Positions 36,468-45,829 of a stretch of 64,000 nucleotides of DNA are shown in pieces (position 1 is the first letter of the stretch; the number at the start of each line of letters is the position of its first letter). The position numbers were made by a program, and so were the translations under genes. Below the pieces are notes generated by a model. It did no database searches and had not been told where the DNA came from. It saw only the letters and a list, made by a program, of their open reading frames with translations. Location: assembly GCF_025755255.1 (NCBI RefSeq), contig NZ_JALIEB010000020.1, forward strand, positions 1 to 64,000. Reading direction: 5' to 3'. The stretch comes from Roseobacter sinensis. Its GTDB lineage: Bacteria; Pseudomonadota; Alphaproteobacteria; Rhodobacterales; Rhodobacteraceae.

Positions 36468-37268
36468 ATGATTGACTGGTCAAACCTACATGACAGCGGC
36501 CGCGATATGTCTGCGGATGGTGTGTATGTGAACGCGCTGTCCAGGTCCGGGCTGTTGCAGGACGTCGAACGCCGCTTCGAGCAGCAGAGGGGATTTTGCA
36601 TTGCCACGCTCAATCTGGACCATGTGGTCAAGCTCCAGCAGGATCCCGCCTTCCGGGCGGCGTACAAGCGACACAGCCATGTCACTGCGGACGGCAATCC
36701 GATCATCTGGCTGTCGTGGCTGGCGGGCACGCAGATGGAGCTTTTGCCCGGCTCCGATCTGATCGCGCCCGTTGTCGCGCTGGCGGCGGCGCAGAATGTG
36801 CCCCTGGCGCTTCTGGGGGCCACGCAATCCTCTCTCGACCGGGCGGCGGAGGCGCTCAAGGCCGCGCATCCGGGCCTGCGGGTGGTTGCCTCTGTGTCGC
36901 CTGCCATGGGGTTCGATCCGACCGGTGCGGAAGCGGACCGCTGCATTGCGCAATTGCGCGAGAGCGGGGCACGGTTGTGTCTGCTGGCCCTCGGGGCGCC
37001 GAAACAGGAAATCTTCGCGGCGCGCGCCGCCGACCAGCTGCCCGAAACCGGCTTCATGTCGATCGGAGCGGGGCTGGACTTCATTTCGGGAGATCAGGTC
37101 CGGGCCCCGAAATGGGTGCGCCGGATTGCGGCGGAGTGGTTGTGGCGGCTGCTGCAGAACCCCCGCAGGCTGACCGCCCGCTATGGCGCCTGCCTGGCCC
37201 TGCTGCCACGTCTGGTCAGAATGGCGCTGCAGAACCGGCGGCACACGATGAAACGGTCCGGCATATGA
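36468..37268 (+). CDS. WecG/TagA/CpsF-family glycosyltransferase (GT26)
   Basis: A 266-residue protein with the GT26 landmarks: CIATLNLDHVVKLQQDPAF, VTADGNPIIWLSWLAG, LCLLALGAPKQEIFAA and MSIGAGLDFISGDQVRAPKWVRR. It would add the second sugar (such as ManNAc or glucose-type) onto an undecaprenyl-diphosphate sugar, the step after the priming transferase at 43707. The product of its last codons overlaps the next gene by ATGA. Start at ATG 36468 with AAGAG upstream. Confidence 0.9.
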   Translation: MIDWSNLHDSGRDMSADGVYVNALSRSGLLQDVERRFEQQRGFCIATLNLDHVVKLQQDPAFRAAYKRHSHVTADGNPIIWLSWLAGTQMELLPGSDLIAPVVALAAAQNVPLALLGATQSSLDRAAEALKAAHPGLRVVASVSPAMGFDPTGAEADRCIAQLRESGARLCLLALGAPKQEIFAARAADQLPETGFMSIGAGLDFISGDQVRAPKWVRRIAAEWLWRLLQNPRRLTARYGACLALLPRLVRMALQNRRHTMKRSGI

Positions 37269-38797
37269 TCCCGCCGCTGCTGGCCATCTGCGTCTGGCCC
37301 ATTGCGGTCATGATCTTCTTCCGCCGCTACGATCTGGTGCGCGCCACCGTTCTGGCGCTTCTGCTGGGCTTTTTGTTTCTGCCGGAGCGGACCGGGATCA
37401 ATCTGCCGGCCTTTCCGACGCTGAACAAGAACTCCGTGCCTGCGTTGGCCGCGCTGGCCATGGGCTTCGTGATCCTGCGCCAGATGCCGCGGGCGCGCAG
37501 TGCAGAGCTGCTTGCGTCCGGGAAGATCCTGCCGGGGGTGCTGCCGAGTAGCAAGCTGATCCTGGGTCTGCTGGCGCTCCTTGTGGGAGGGGCGCTCCTG
37601 ACGGCGCTCGTCAATGACGATCCTCTGCCCTTTGCAACGCGCAGCCTGCCGGGGCTCAGCACCTATGACGGGCTGTCCTTCGCCTTGACCGCTGTGATGG
37701 GTGTGCTGCCGCTGCTGCTGGCGCGCAAGTATCTCGCGCATCCCGATGCGCATCGCACCTTTCTCGTCATCCTGACCCTTGCCGCGGCGGGGTACGCGCT
37801 GCTGGCGCTGTACGAGGTGCGGATGTCCCCTCAGCTCAGCAATCAGATCTATGGCATATCGGTGCGCAGCTGGCTGCAACAGGTCCGCAATGACGGGTTC
37901 CGCCCCGTTGTTTTCCTCGACCATGGTCTGCGACTCGCGGTTGTCTTTGCAAGTGCGGCCATGGCCGCCTTCGCCCTCTGGCGGCTCAGCAAGCCGCCCG
38001 AGAGCATCCGCTACCTCCTGGCGGCGCTGCTGATCCTGGTCACCATCACGCTGTCCAAGTCTCTGGGGGCGCTGATGATCGTGGTGGCCCTGCTGCCCGT
38101 CGTGCTTTTCACAGGCGTACGGGTGCAGATCCTTGTGGCGGCTGCTGTCAGCATGATCGTCCTGCTCTATCCGCTGTTGCGATCCGCGGATCTTGTGCCG
38201 GTGGACCGGGTTGTGGAATTCGCGCGCGGCATTTCACCCGAGCGGGCAGGCTCGTTGCAGTTCCGCCTGAAGAACGAGGATATCCTGCTCGAAAAAGCCA
38301 TGCAGCGGCCCGTTCTGGGCTGGGGCGGATGGGGGCGGGCGCGGGTCTTCGATGAAGATGGAAATGACATCAGCGTGACCGACGGGTCCTGGGTGATCAG
38401 CATCGGTCTTGGTGGCTTCGTGCGGTATTTCGGTGAATTCGGCCTGCTGACCATCGGCCCGCTGCTTCTGGCGTTCCGACGGCGCCAGCTTGGCCTGACG
38501 TTGGCAACCTCGGGGCTGTGTCTGGCGCTTGCGGCCAACCTGATCGATCTCATTCCGAACTCCGGCCTGTCGCCCCTGACCATGATGCTGGCGGGCGCGC
38601 TGATCGGGCGGCTCGAACTCGGCCGCCTCCCGTCACAGGACCAGGAGCAGGCGGTTCTATCGCCTCAACCGAAAAGGGCAGGGCGGAGCCGCGCCGATCC
38701 GGAGGCCATACCGCCGCCTGCCGGCTCAGACGGGCTTGCACGCCCCGGCCCCAGGTACACGCGATTTGCGCCCAAAACCTCGAAGGGCAAACCCTGA
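37265..38797 (+). CDS. Wzy/O-antigen-ligase-like polysaccharide polymerase
   Basis: A 510-residue integral membrane protein with roughly 11 hydrophobic helices and one larger periplasmic loop (about residues 310-370, SLQFRLKNEDILLEKAMQRPVLGWGGWGR), the pattern of Wzy polymerases and WaaL-type ligases. A proline/arginine-rich cytosolic tail of about 60 residues ends the protein. With Wzx, Wzz-like and Wza-like proteins in the window, a polymerase role is favoured over ligation. It starts at ATG 37265, overlapping the previous stop, and ends overlapping the next start (TGATG), so three genes are coupled. Confidence 0.85.
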   Translation: MIPPLLAICVWPIAVMIFFRRYDLVRATVLALLLGFLFLPERTGINLPAFPTLNKNSVPALAALAMGFVILRQMPRARSAELLASGKILPGVLPSSKLILGLLALLVGGALLTALVNDDPLPFATRSLPGLSTYDGLSFALTAVMGVLPLLLARKYLAHPDAHRTFLVILTLAAAGYALLALYEVRMSPQLSNQIYGISVRSWLQQVRNDGFRPVVFLDHGLRLAVVFASAAMAAFALWRLSKPPESIRYLLAALLILVTITLSKSLGALMIVVALLPVVLFTGVRVQILVAAAVSMIVLLYPLLRSADLVPVDRVVEFARGISPERAGSLQFRLKNEDILLEKAMQRPVLGWGGWGRARVFDEDGNDISVTDGSWVISIGLGGFVRYFGEFGLLTIGPLLLAFRRRQLGLTLATSGLCLALAANLIDLIPNSGLSPLTMMLAGALIGRLELGRLPSQDQEQAVLSPQPKRAGRSRADPEAIPPPAGSDGLARPGPRYTRFAPKTSKGKP

Positions 38798-39756
38798 TGC
38801 CTGCTCCGCAAGCGGTCGGGGCGGTGGTGATTGGACGTAACGAGGGGGAACGGCTGCTGCGCTGCCTGCACGCGCTGCTGGGCTCGGGGCCGATCGTCTA
38901 TGTCGATTCCGGCTCGACGGATGACAGCGTGTCCGCCGCGCAGGCTCTGGGCGTCGCGGTCGTGCAACTGGAGACCGATGTTCCCTTTACCGCGGCGCGG
39001 GCGCGCAATGCCGGGCTGGCGCGGCTGACACGGGATCACGACGTCGATCTGGTGCAATTCGTCGATGGCGATTGCGAGGTGCAGGCCGGTTGGCTGCCGG
39101 AAGCCACGGCCTTTCTGGCCGCCCACCCGGATGTCGCCGTTGTGGCCGGGCGCCGGCGCGAGCGCTTTCCCCAGGCGACCCTGTACAACCGGCTGATCGA
39201 TCTGGAGTGGGACACCCCTGTGGGCGAGGCCAAGGCCTGTGGCGGCGATGCGCTGATGCGGGTGGAGGCTGTGCAGCAGGTGGGCGGCTACAACGGGGCG
39301 CTGATCGCGGGGGAAGAGCCCGAACTCTGCGTCCGGCTGCGGCTGGCAGGCTGGACGATCTGGCGGCTGGAGGCCGAGATGACCCTGCATGATGCCAATA
39401 TCACCCGCTTTGGCCAGTGGTGGAAGCGGACGCGGCGCGCAGGACACGCCTATGCCCAGGGGCGCGCGCTGCACGGGCGACCGCCCGTCTGTCACAATGC
39501 CGCGCAAACCCGCCGCGCCCTGCTGTGGGGGCTGGGCGTGCCGCTTCTGGCGCTGGCGCTGGCGCTGATCTCGCCCTGGGGGCTGGTGGTCCTGGGCTTG
39601 TGGCCGGTGCAGGTGCTCCGTCTCATCCTGCGCGGTGAAGCGCCGTTGCAGGCGGTTTTCCTGACACTGGCCAAAATCCCCGAGGCGTTCGGGATCCTCG
39701 GGTTTCATCTGGACCGCGCCCTGGGGCGTCAGGCGCATCTGATCGAGTACAAGTAA
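38797..39756 (+). CDS. Glycosyltransferase family 2, membrane-associated
   Basis: A 319-residue GT2 enzyme with AVVIGRNEGERLLRCL at the N-terminus, IVYVDSGSTDDSV near residue 34 and the metal-binding QFVDGDCEVQAGWL near residue 90. GEEPELCVRLRLAGW supplies the catalytic acid region. A hydrophobic C-terminal segment (LLWGLGVPLLALALALISPWGLVVLG) is probably membrane-embedded. The start overlaps the polymerase stop. Sugar donor unknown. Confidence 0.85.
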   Translation: MPAPQAVGAVVIGRNEGERLLRCLHALLGSGPIVYVDSGSTDDSVSAAQALGVAVVQLETDVPFTAARARNAGLARLTRDHDVDLVQFVDGDCEVQAGWLPEATAFLAAHPDVAVVAGRRRERFPQATLYNRLIDLEWDTPVGEAKACGGDALMRVEAVQQVGGYNGALIAGEEPELCVRLRLAGWTIWRLEAEMTLHDANITRFGQWWKRTRRAGHAYAQGRALHGRPPVCHNAAQTRRALLWGLGVPLLALALALISPWGLVVLGLWPVQVLRLILRGEAPLQAVFLTLAKIPEAFGILGFHLDRALGRQAHLIEYK

Positions 39757-39765
39757 GGAGCCCGC

Positions 39766-39810
39766 ATGCCACATGACAGCCTGCCGTTGTTCCGGGCGCG
39801 GCCCGTCTGA
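39766..39810 (+). CDS. 14-codon mini-ORF before a glycosyltransferase gene
   Basis: MPHDSLPLFRARPV is encoded between a perfect AAGGAG (5 bases upstream) and a TGA that overlaps the ATG of the following gene (TGATG). The following gene has no Shine-Dalgarno of its own, so ribosomes may reach it by termination-reinitiation from this short reading. It could instead be the remnant of a frameshifted N-terminus. No function for the peptide is implied. Confidence 0.4.
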   Translation: MPHDSLPLFRARPV

Positions 39811-40937
39811 TGGCGCCGTGGTCCGCAGCGGACCGCCGGGCGGGGCGCGCCATGTCCGGCGGGGCGGCCAAGCCCCTGGCGGCCCGCTGGTTGAACCGCG
39901 GGTTTCCACGCAATGCCGCATGCCGGGTGCTGATCTATTACACGGACAGCGCGATCTGCTGGTCACAGATCTACCCGTTCGTGCATCACGCCGCAGCACT
40001 GCAGGCGCGCTACGGGGCCACCATCCGCTGTGCGCCCGTGCAGGCGTTTCTGGAAGGCCGGGCAGGGCCCGAGGCCGATATCGTCCTGATCCAGCCCTGG
40101 TTTACGACGCCCGCCGAGGATCTGGCCCGCGCGCTTGAGAGGCTCTGCACCCGTCTGCCGCAGGCCCGGGTCTCGTTTCTCGATTCCTTCGCCCATAACG
40201 ATCTGCGCCTGGGTCAGGCGGTCGAGCCCTATATCCGCTACTATCTGAAAAAATCCCTGTTTCGGGACCGCGAGCAGTATCTGCGGGCCTTCCGCGGCGA
40301 CACCAACCTGACGGAATACTACAGCGATCTTTACGGCGTCGAGACCGGGGAGCCGGTGGATTGGACCGTGCCGGCCGCCTTGCTGGACCGGTTGCGCTTC
40401 AGCCCCAATTTCTTCACCGCCCCCCGCTTTGTCTCGGGCTTTCTGGAGCATCCCCTGCCGCCGGCGTCCGGGCGCAGCATCGATGTGCAGTCGCGGCTCG
40501 GCGTGACAGGCTCACCATGGTACACGGCCATGCGCCGGGACGCCCAGGCGCGCATCGAACGCATCCCGGATCTGACCCTCTCACCCCCGGGCAAGCTGTC
40601 GCTGGCGGAGTTCATGGCAGAGCTCTCTGATGCACGGCTGTGTTTCAGCCCCTTCGGCTATGGCGAGCTGTGCTGGCGTGACATCGAGGCGTTTCAGGCC
40701 GGGGCGGTGCTGATCAAGCCGGACATGAGCCATCTCGAGACCGCGCCCGAGCTTTACGAGGCCGGGGTGACCTACCTGCCGGTGCGCTGGGATTTCGCAG
40801 ACCTCGAAGAGGTCATCCGGACAGCTCTCTCCGATGAGGAGCGATGTGCGCAGATCGCCCGGACAGCCCACCAGCGGGTGCGCACCTATCTCGATCGCGG
40901 CGGATTTGTGCAGGATATGGCCTTTCTCTTCGCGTGA
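39810..40937 (+). CDS. Probable glycosyltransferase (GT-B-like, spore-maturation CgeB/GT1 type C-terminus)
   Basis: A 375-residue protein. The C-terminal part LCFSPFGYGELCWRDIEAFQAGAVLIKPDMSHLET resembles the donor-binding region of GT1_2/exostosin-like glycosyltransferases. The N-terminal half (RVLIYYTDSAICWSQIYPFVHHAAAL) could be the acceptor domain but is not recognised. The start may be ATG 39810, coupled to the mini-ORF, or ATG 39852 (MSGGAAKPLAARW). Last gene of the rightward glycosyltransferase operon; followed by a strong palindrome. Confidence 0.68.
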   Translation: MAPWSAADRRAGRAMSGGAAKPLAARWLNRGFPRNAACRVLIYYTDSAICWSQIYPFVHHAAALQARYGATIRCAPVQAFLEGRAGPEADIVLIQPWFTTPAEDLARALERLCTRLPQARVSFLDSFAHNDLRLGQAVEPYIRYYLKKSLFRDREQYLRAFRGDTNLTEYYSDLYGVETGEPVDWTVPAALLDRLRFSPNFFTAPRFVSGFLEHPLPPASGRSIDVQSRLGVTGSPWYTAMRRDAQARIERIPDLTLSPPGKLSLAEFMAELSDARLCFSPFGYGELCWRDIEAFQAGAVLIKPDMSHLETAPELYEAGVTYLPVRWDFADLEEVIRTALSDEERCAQIARTAHQRVRTYLDRGGFVQDMAFLFA

Positions 40938-40997
40938 GGGCAGAGCGGTTCGCGCACGACTGGCCGCCGAGAGCGTTTCGCCTTTGACCTGAGACAG

Positions 40998-41054
40998 TGT
41001 GCATCACCTGTTGCGTTGGTGTCGTTGAAATCAAGCAGCGACAGGTGATGCACA
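40998..41054. repeat. 57-bp stem-loop containing 43-bp palindromic element, copy B
   Basis: Perfect 14-bp arms TGTGCATCACCTGT (40998-41011) and ACAGGTGATGCACA (41041-41054) flank a 29-nt loop. The core 41005-41047 is 86% identical (37/43, no gaps) to the reverse complement of 12416-12458. It lies between two convergent genes and could end transcription from both sides, although no T-run follows. The presence of a second copy upstream of an unrelated gene favours a dispersed palindromic repeat. Confidence 0.82.
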
Positions 41055-41070
41055 TTTCAGGTGTATTGCT

Positions 41071-43533
41071 TTAGTTGTCGGCCGGGCCTGCCTGGATCTC
41101 CTGCACCTGTGCCTTGATCTCCTCCAGCAACTCGGAATCGCCAATCGGCCCGATCACGTCGATGGCCTTCTGCATCTGCGCCAGCGCCTCTTCGGTGCGG
41201 CCGACCCCGTGATAGGCCATGCCGAGATGGTATTGCACACGCCCGTCATTGGGCAGCCCTTGGGCGGCTTTCTCGAGGTACGGGACAGAGTCCTCGATGT
41301 TTCCGGTCCTGTAGAGCAACCAGCCGTATGTGTCCTGCAGGGCCGGGATATCCGCATCCTTCAGCCGCTGTGCGATCGCGACGGCCCGTTGCAGGCTGGC
41401 CTCGTCGGTCCGGACTGTGGAGAGCAGGCTGGCGAGGTTGTTGGCAATGATGACGGAGGAGGAATCTCTCTCGTAAAGTGCCTCATAGATAGCGATGGCC
41501 CCTTCGGGATCGCCGCCCCGCTCCAGCACCGAGGCCTTGATCCAGAGCAGGTTGACGTTCTGATCGGTACTGGTCAGGGCCGTATCGATCAGGGAGAGGA
41601 CCTCGGCATCGGACTGGCGATCCTGAAGGCTGAGATTGACCAGCTGGATCCAGGCCTGCGCCATGCCGGGCTGGTCCTCCACAAGGCCGGTGAGCCCGGC
41701 CCGGGCCTCTTCGGTCTGACCCGTCGCCATCTGAATGGACGCCTGGAGATAGCGCATCGAGGCGTTGGACGGGTCGTCTTCGAGAATGCCCGCCACGATC
41801 GCCATGGCCTTGTCCGGTTCGTTCGCCTGCAGATGCGCGCGGATCAGCGGCACCTTGAGCGTTTCGTCCTGCTGCGACAGCTGTTCGAGATATGCCACCG
41901 CTTCGTCGATGCCGTTGTTGCGCACCCGCTGGGAGACATCGAGTGCCGTGGCGGCGCGATCGGCCTCCGCGCTTCCCAGACGGCGCAGCGTTTCGATCAC
42001 CTGCGTGGTCCGGCCGGCGTCATCCTGTTCGAGATAGACCTGACCCAGCGCGATCAGCACATCCATGTTGTTGGGCTGAATCCGCAAGGATTGCAGAAGG
42101 GTCTCTTCGGCCTGGTCCAGATTTCCCCTCTGTGCCAGGGCGGTGGCATAGCGCAGGGACGGCTGGGATGCGTAATTGGACGCCTCTGCCGCCAGTGACA
42201 GGAAATCCATCATCAGCTCGTTGTTGCCCGCGCGCTGATAGGCGCTGGCCATGAGGGTCATGGCCTGCACGTCTTCGGGCTCTTCCGCGAGGGCCGTGCG
42301 CAGGGCGGTGATCGCACCGTCGGTGTCGTCGTCGGCGATCATCCAGGTGGCCTGCATCTTCAGGGCCCCGGCCGCATTGGCATTCCTGGCCAGGATCTCC
42401 TCGACGGTCCGCCGGGCCCCGACTTCGTTGCCATTGGCGATCAGCATCGTGGCCAATGTGGTCTTGATGCGCTCAAGCGCGTCGGCCTCGGCATCGGTCA
42501 TCTCGTCCTGCGGGAAGGTCCCGATGATCCGCTCCATCTGGGCCACCGCTTCGGCGCGCTCGCCCATGTCGAACTGCAAGGACGCCCGCAGGCTTTGCAG
42601 GATCGGATTGTCGGGATTCTGTTCCAGCTGGCTGTCCAGCTCCGCCAGCGCGGCCTCATTGCCCCGGACCTGCAGGATGAACTGCACAAGTGTTGTCACA
42701 TCTGCAGCGTCGTCCTGTGCCGCATTCTCGGCCTGAACGCGCAGGAAGTCCTCGGCGGCATCGGTCTTGCCCTGCGAGACCAGGAACTGCAGGTACTGGG
42801 TGCGCAGCTGCGGATCGTCGGGGAACCGCTCGACCATCGTCGAGAGCGTGCTTTCCAGCGCATCCATGTCGCCCAGACGTCCTTGAACCTGCGCCTGGAC
42901 GGTATAGAACCGCCGGTCATCCGGATCGGCCTCGAGCGCCTGCGCAATCTGGGTCAGCGCAGCCTCCAGCCGGCTTTCGCGGATGTAGCCATCGATCAGG
43001 ATCTGGCGCAGGATCGCGCTGTCCGGGCTGGTGTCCTGCATCGTTTCCGCCGTGGTGATGATCGACCGGATGGCCGGGCCATCCTCTTCCATCGCGGCAT
43101 TCCGATATTGGCCCGCCAGAGCGATGATCTGCACCTCGGGGTTGTCGGGGTCGAGCTCGACGGCCTTGCCGCTGTGGCGGTCGAAAATATCCCAGCGGTT
43201 TTCCAGGAAGGACAGCTGGGCAAGGACGAGCTGGACTTCGGCATCCTCGGGATCCTGCTCAGCGACCCGCAGGAATTCACGGAAGGCGCGGAAGGTGTCA
43301 TCGCTCTTGAGGTAGAGCTTGGCGAGCTCCCGGCGGGCTTCGAGCATGGTCGGGACCAGCTGCAAGGCGTTTCTGAATTCAAGCGTGGCCCGCTGGTCAT
43401 CGCCCTCCGCGATGAGTTCCAGCCCTGTTTCATAGTGGCCCTGCGCTTTCTCCTCGGAGCTTTCGCAAGCGGCCAGAAACAGACAAAACAGCACCATGGC
43501 GGTCGTCTTGGTGAAGACAGACTTAATACTCAT
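41071..43533 (-). CDS. prsT: TPR lipoprotein of exosortase/EPS loci (PrsT-like)
   Basis: An 820-residue lipoprotein. The signal peptide ends in the lipobox LFLAAC (Cys near residue 23), and the mature part consists of about 20 TPR-like units with acidic character (for example ALEADPDDRRFYTVQAQVQGRLGD). Such proteins are found in many PEP-CTERM/exosortase EPS clusters as PrsT and are thought to scaffold EPS or sorted proteins at the envelope. ATG 43533 gives a clean lipoprotein signal with GAGG upstream; an upstream in-frame start would add 15 unrelated residues. Same direction as, but separated from, the sugar transferase by 173 bp. Confidence 0.88.
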   Translation of the reverse strand: MSIKSVFTKTTAMVLFCLFLAACESSEEKAQGHYETGLELIAEGDDQRATLEFRNALQLVPTMLEARRELAKLYLKSDDTFRAFREFLRVAEQDPEDAEVQLVLAQLSFLENRWDIFDRHSGKAVELDPDNPEVQIIALAGQYRNAAMEEDGPAIRSIITTAETMQDTSPDSAILRQILIDGYIRESRLEAALTQIAQALEADPDDRRFYTVQAQVQGRLGDMDALESTLSTMVERFPDDPQLRTQYLQFLVSQGKTDAAEDFLRVQAENAAQDDAADVTTLVQFILQVRGNEAALAELDSQLEQNPDNPILQSLRASLQFDMGERAEAVAQMERIIGTFPQDEMTDAEADALERIKTTLATMLIANGNEVGARRTVEEILARNANAAGALKMQATWMIADDDTDGAITALRTALAEEPEDVQAMTLMASAYQRAGNNELMMDFLSLAAEASNYASQPSLRYATALAQRGNLDQAEETLLQSLRIQPNNMDVLIALGQVYLEQDDAGRTTQVIETLRRLGSAEADRAATALDVSQRVRNNGIDEAVAYLEQLSQQDETLKVPLIRAHLQANEPDKAMAIVAGILEDDPSNASMRYLQASIQMATGQTEEARAGLTGLVEDQPGMAQAWIQLVNLSLQDRQSDAEVLSLIDTALTSTDQNVNLLWIKASVLERGGDPEGAIAIYEALYERDSSSVIIANNLASLLSTVRTDEASLQRAVAIAQRLKDADIPALQDTYGWLLYRTGNIEDSVPYLEKAAQGLPNDGRVQYHLGMAYHGVGRTEEALAQMQKAIDVIGPIGDSELLEEIKAQVQEIQAGPADN

Positions 43534-43706
43534 CGAAAAATAACCTCGTACACAGAAAAGCACCTCGAGCATAATCATGACGCAGCGGTCGTTCCAGTCC
43601 GCAGCCCGTCATGAGAGGTGAACCTAGCTTATAATCCCGTCGAAGAAGATTACAATTTTTTGTGTTTTTTAGTGAAAGGGGCCCAGGCGTCGCGGCCGGG
43701 CGTGTC

Positions 43707-44405
43707 TCAGTAGCCGGTTCCGCGCAGAACCACGAAGACCGTCCGCCACAAAACCGCCACATCGGTCTTGAGGGACATCGCCCGCTCGTAGTTCGCGTCG
43801 TATTTTGCACGGTCGCTGAACTTGCAGTCGTTGCGGTCGGAGATCTGCCAGAAGCCGGTCACGCCGGGGCGCATGCGGTAGTAGCTCTGACCCGGGTAGA
43901 GCTCCTGTTGCGACACCATCATCGGCCGCGGCCCGACCAGGGACATGGAGCCGGTCAGGACATTGATCAGCTGCGGCAGCTCATCCAGGGATGTTTTGCG
44001 CAGGAAGCGTCCGATGCGCGTGATGCGGATGTCGTTCTTCAGTTTCTGCGTGGCGTCCCATTCGGCCCGCAGCTCGGGGTTCTTGCGCAGGTGCTCTTCG
44101 AAAACCTCATCCGCGTTGTGCACCATCGTGCGCATCTTGACGATCCGGAAGGTCTTGCCGTTCCGGCCGACCCGCAACTGCGTGTAAAACGGGGCGTGCC
44201 CGTCCAGAGCCACGAGAAACGCCATCACCAGGATGACGGGGGCGACAATGATGGCGCTCATCAGGACGAGGGTGACATCAAACAGCCGTTTCACGGTGTT
44301 CTTGTAGCAAAACAGAGGATCGGCTGGCGTGCTGGATGGAGCGTAGGTTGTTGCGGAGGGGCCCATCTCGATTTTCAATCGAGCATCATGGGTATCAAAT
44401 GGCAT
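43707..44405 (-). CDS. Undecaprenyl-phosphate sugar phosphotransferase (priming, bacterial sugar transferase family)
   Basis: About 232 residues: one N-terminal hydrophobic hairpin (VTLVLMSAIIVAPVILVMAFLVAL) and the C-terminal catalytic domain with KRLFDVTL, FRIVKMRTM, TRIGRFLRKTSLDELPQLINVL, SLVGPRPMMVSQQ and RPGVTGFWQISDR. These match WcaJ/ExoY-type short enzymes. It starts the lipid-linked repeat unit by moving a hexose-1-phosphate to undecaprenyl phosphate. ATG 44405 is taken because GGGAG lies about nine bases upstream. The YxxxYE-like end is normal. It begins EPS synthesis for the whole cluster. Confidence 0.93.
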   Translation of the reverse strand: MPFDTHDARLKIEMGPSATTYAPSSTPADPLFCYKNTVKRLFDVTLVLMSAIIVAPVILVMAFLVALDGHAPFYTQLRVGRNGKTFRIVKMRTMVHNADEVFEEHLRKNPELRAEWDATQKLKNDIRITRIGRFLRKTSLDELPQLINVLTGSMSLVGPRPMMVSQQELYPGQSYYRMRPGVTGFWQISDRNDCKFSDRAKYDANYERAMSLKTDVAVLWRTVFVVLRGTGY

Positions 44406-44953
44406 CAATAACAACTCCCGATATTGAGGTCGGTCACCTGGTTAAGCACAAACATTTGGCGCAATTGCCGCACAACTTTCACATCACTGGGCACCCGCAT
44501 TTGGACACCTCCCTACACTTAGAAGAAAATTGACTAAAACTCTAGCTGTCTCTTCGGTAGATCGATTTCTTGGTGAATTTTGCTCGAATTTGACGCAAGT
44601 TGTATGATGTTTGCTTGAAGCTTAGGTGAAACATCAACTTATGCGTGTACATCCGTGATCGAAATTCAACGAATGGGTGGCATGGTTGCCTAAAAATCAA
44701 GATGGCGCGCGAATCGGACGCCCATCACCCACGAAAGCAGCCTACAAGCGGTTCCCTATCAGTGCCGCAATTCATATGTATGGCGCGCGATGTGATGGCC
44801 CCGGAGGTGCGGTTTTGGATTCGCGCGTTGTTTCCGGTGCGTGTTAGATGTGCGATGATACGCTGGAAGGTTGAGTTAAGAGTGAGACGGTTTGAGGATA
44901 TGGTCCGTATCGTTGCAGTGATCAAAAGCCTGTAGAAAAGGACATCTTGTTCA
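44406..44953. other. Gene-free 548-bp region with lower GC
   Basis: This stretch separates the divergent priming transferase and ExeA-like ATPase genes and is noticeably lower in GC than either. A 96-codon frame at 44645-44935 exists but has poor codon bias, no ribosome binding site and an unfamily-like product, so I do not call it. It probably holds both promoters and long leaders, or degraded sequence. No tRNA or obvious repeat seen. Confidence 0.5.
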
Positions 44954-45829
44954 ATGGTGGCAGAGCTTTACACATCGTTTTTTGGCTTCTCGGAGCGGCC
45001 TTTCACGCTCCTGCCGGATCCGGACTTCCTGTTCTGGTCGGACAGCCACAAGCGGGCGTATTCGGTGCTTGAGTACGGGCTGGCGACGCGCGCGCCCCTG
45101 ACGGTCGTGACCGGCGAGATCGGCGCGGGCAAAACCACGCTGGTTCAGCACCTGCTGAGCACGCTGGACGATGACGTCACCATTGGCCTGATTTCCAACG
45201 CGCAGGGCGGGCGCGGCGACCTGCTGCGCTGGGTGCTCTATGCCCTGTCGATCGAAGCGATGGCGCAGGACGATTACATCACCCTCTTCCGGCGCTTCCA
45301 GGAATTCGTGCTGGATGAATACGCCAAGGGGCGTCACGTGGTGCTGGTGATCGACGAGGCCCAGAACCTCTCGGTGGAGGCGCTCGAGGAGCTGCGCATG
45401 CTCACCAACATCAACTCCAACAAGGACGAGCTGCTGCAGCTGATCCTGGTGGGGCAGCCGGAGTTGCGGGACATGATCGCGAGCCCCTATCTGGTTCAGT
45501 TCTCGCAGCGGGTGACGGCGACCTACCATCTCCAGCCGCTGGATCTGAAGCAGACGAAGGCCTATATCCAGCACCGCCTGATCCATGTGGGCGGCACGGG
45601 CAACGAGATGTCCTCCTATGCGATCAAGAGCATCTACGAAGAGAGCGGGGGGGTGCCCCGGCTGATCAACAAGTACTGCGATCTGGCGTTCGTCTATGCC
45701 GCGGCGAGCGAAAAGCGGATCGTCGGGATCGATCAGGTGCGCGAGCTGGTCGACGACGGCATCTTCGTGAAGATCCAGCCGGACAGCACGCTTGTGCTTG
45801 AAAACCCAATTTTCAAGGTTGCGGAATGA
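44954..45829 (+). CDS. ExeA/GspA-like ATPase of exosortase EPS loci
   Basis: A 291-residue AAA+ ATPase. It starts with YTSFFGFSERPFTLLPDPDFLFWS, the ExeA-type opening, followed by Walker A TGEIGAGKTTL near residue 52, Walker B VVLVIDEAQNLS and sensor IDQV regions. This subfamily is regularly placed in PEP-CTERM/exosortase EPS clusters, between the chain-length genes and the TPR protein. It probably powers assembly or export of polysaccharide at the inner membrane. The last 4 bases overlap the next start (ATGA). Confidence 0.92.
   Translation: MVAELYTSFFGFSERPFTLLPDPDFLFWSDSHKRAYSVLEYGLATRAPLTVVTGEIGAGKTTLVQHLLSTLDDDVTIGLISNAQGGRGDLLRWVLYALSIEAMAQDDYITLFRRFQEFVLDEYAKGRHVVLVIDEAQNLSVEALEELRMLTNINSNKDELLQLILVGQPELRDMIASPYLVQFSQRVTATYHLQPLDLKQTKAYIQHRLIHVGGTGNEMSSYAIKSIYEESGGVPRLINKYCDLAFVYAAASEKRIVGIDQVRELVDDGIFVKIQPDSTLVLENPIFKVAE

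Noticed and set aside
44645-44935. 96-codon open frame in the low-GC gap
   Set aside because: No ribosome binding site, unusual codon use for this replicon and no recognisable motif. It most likely arises by chance in non-coding DNA.
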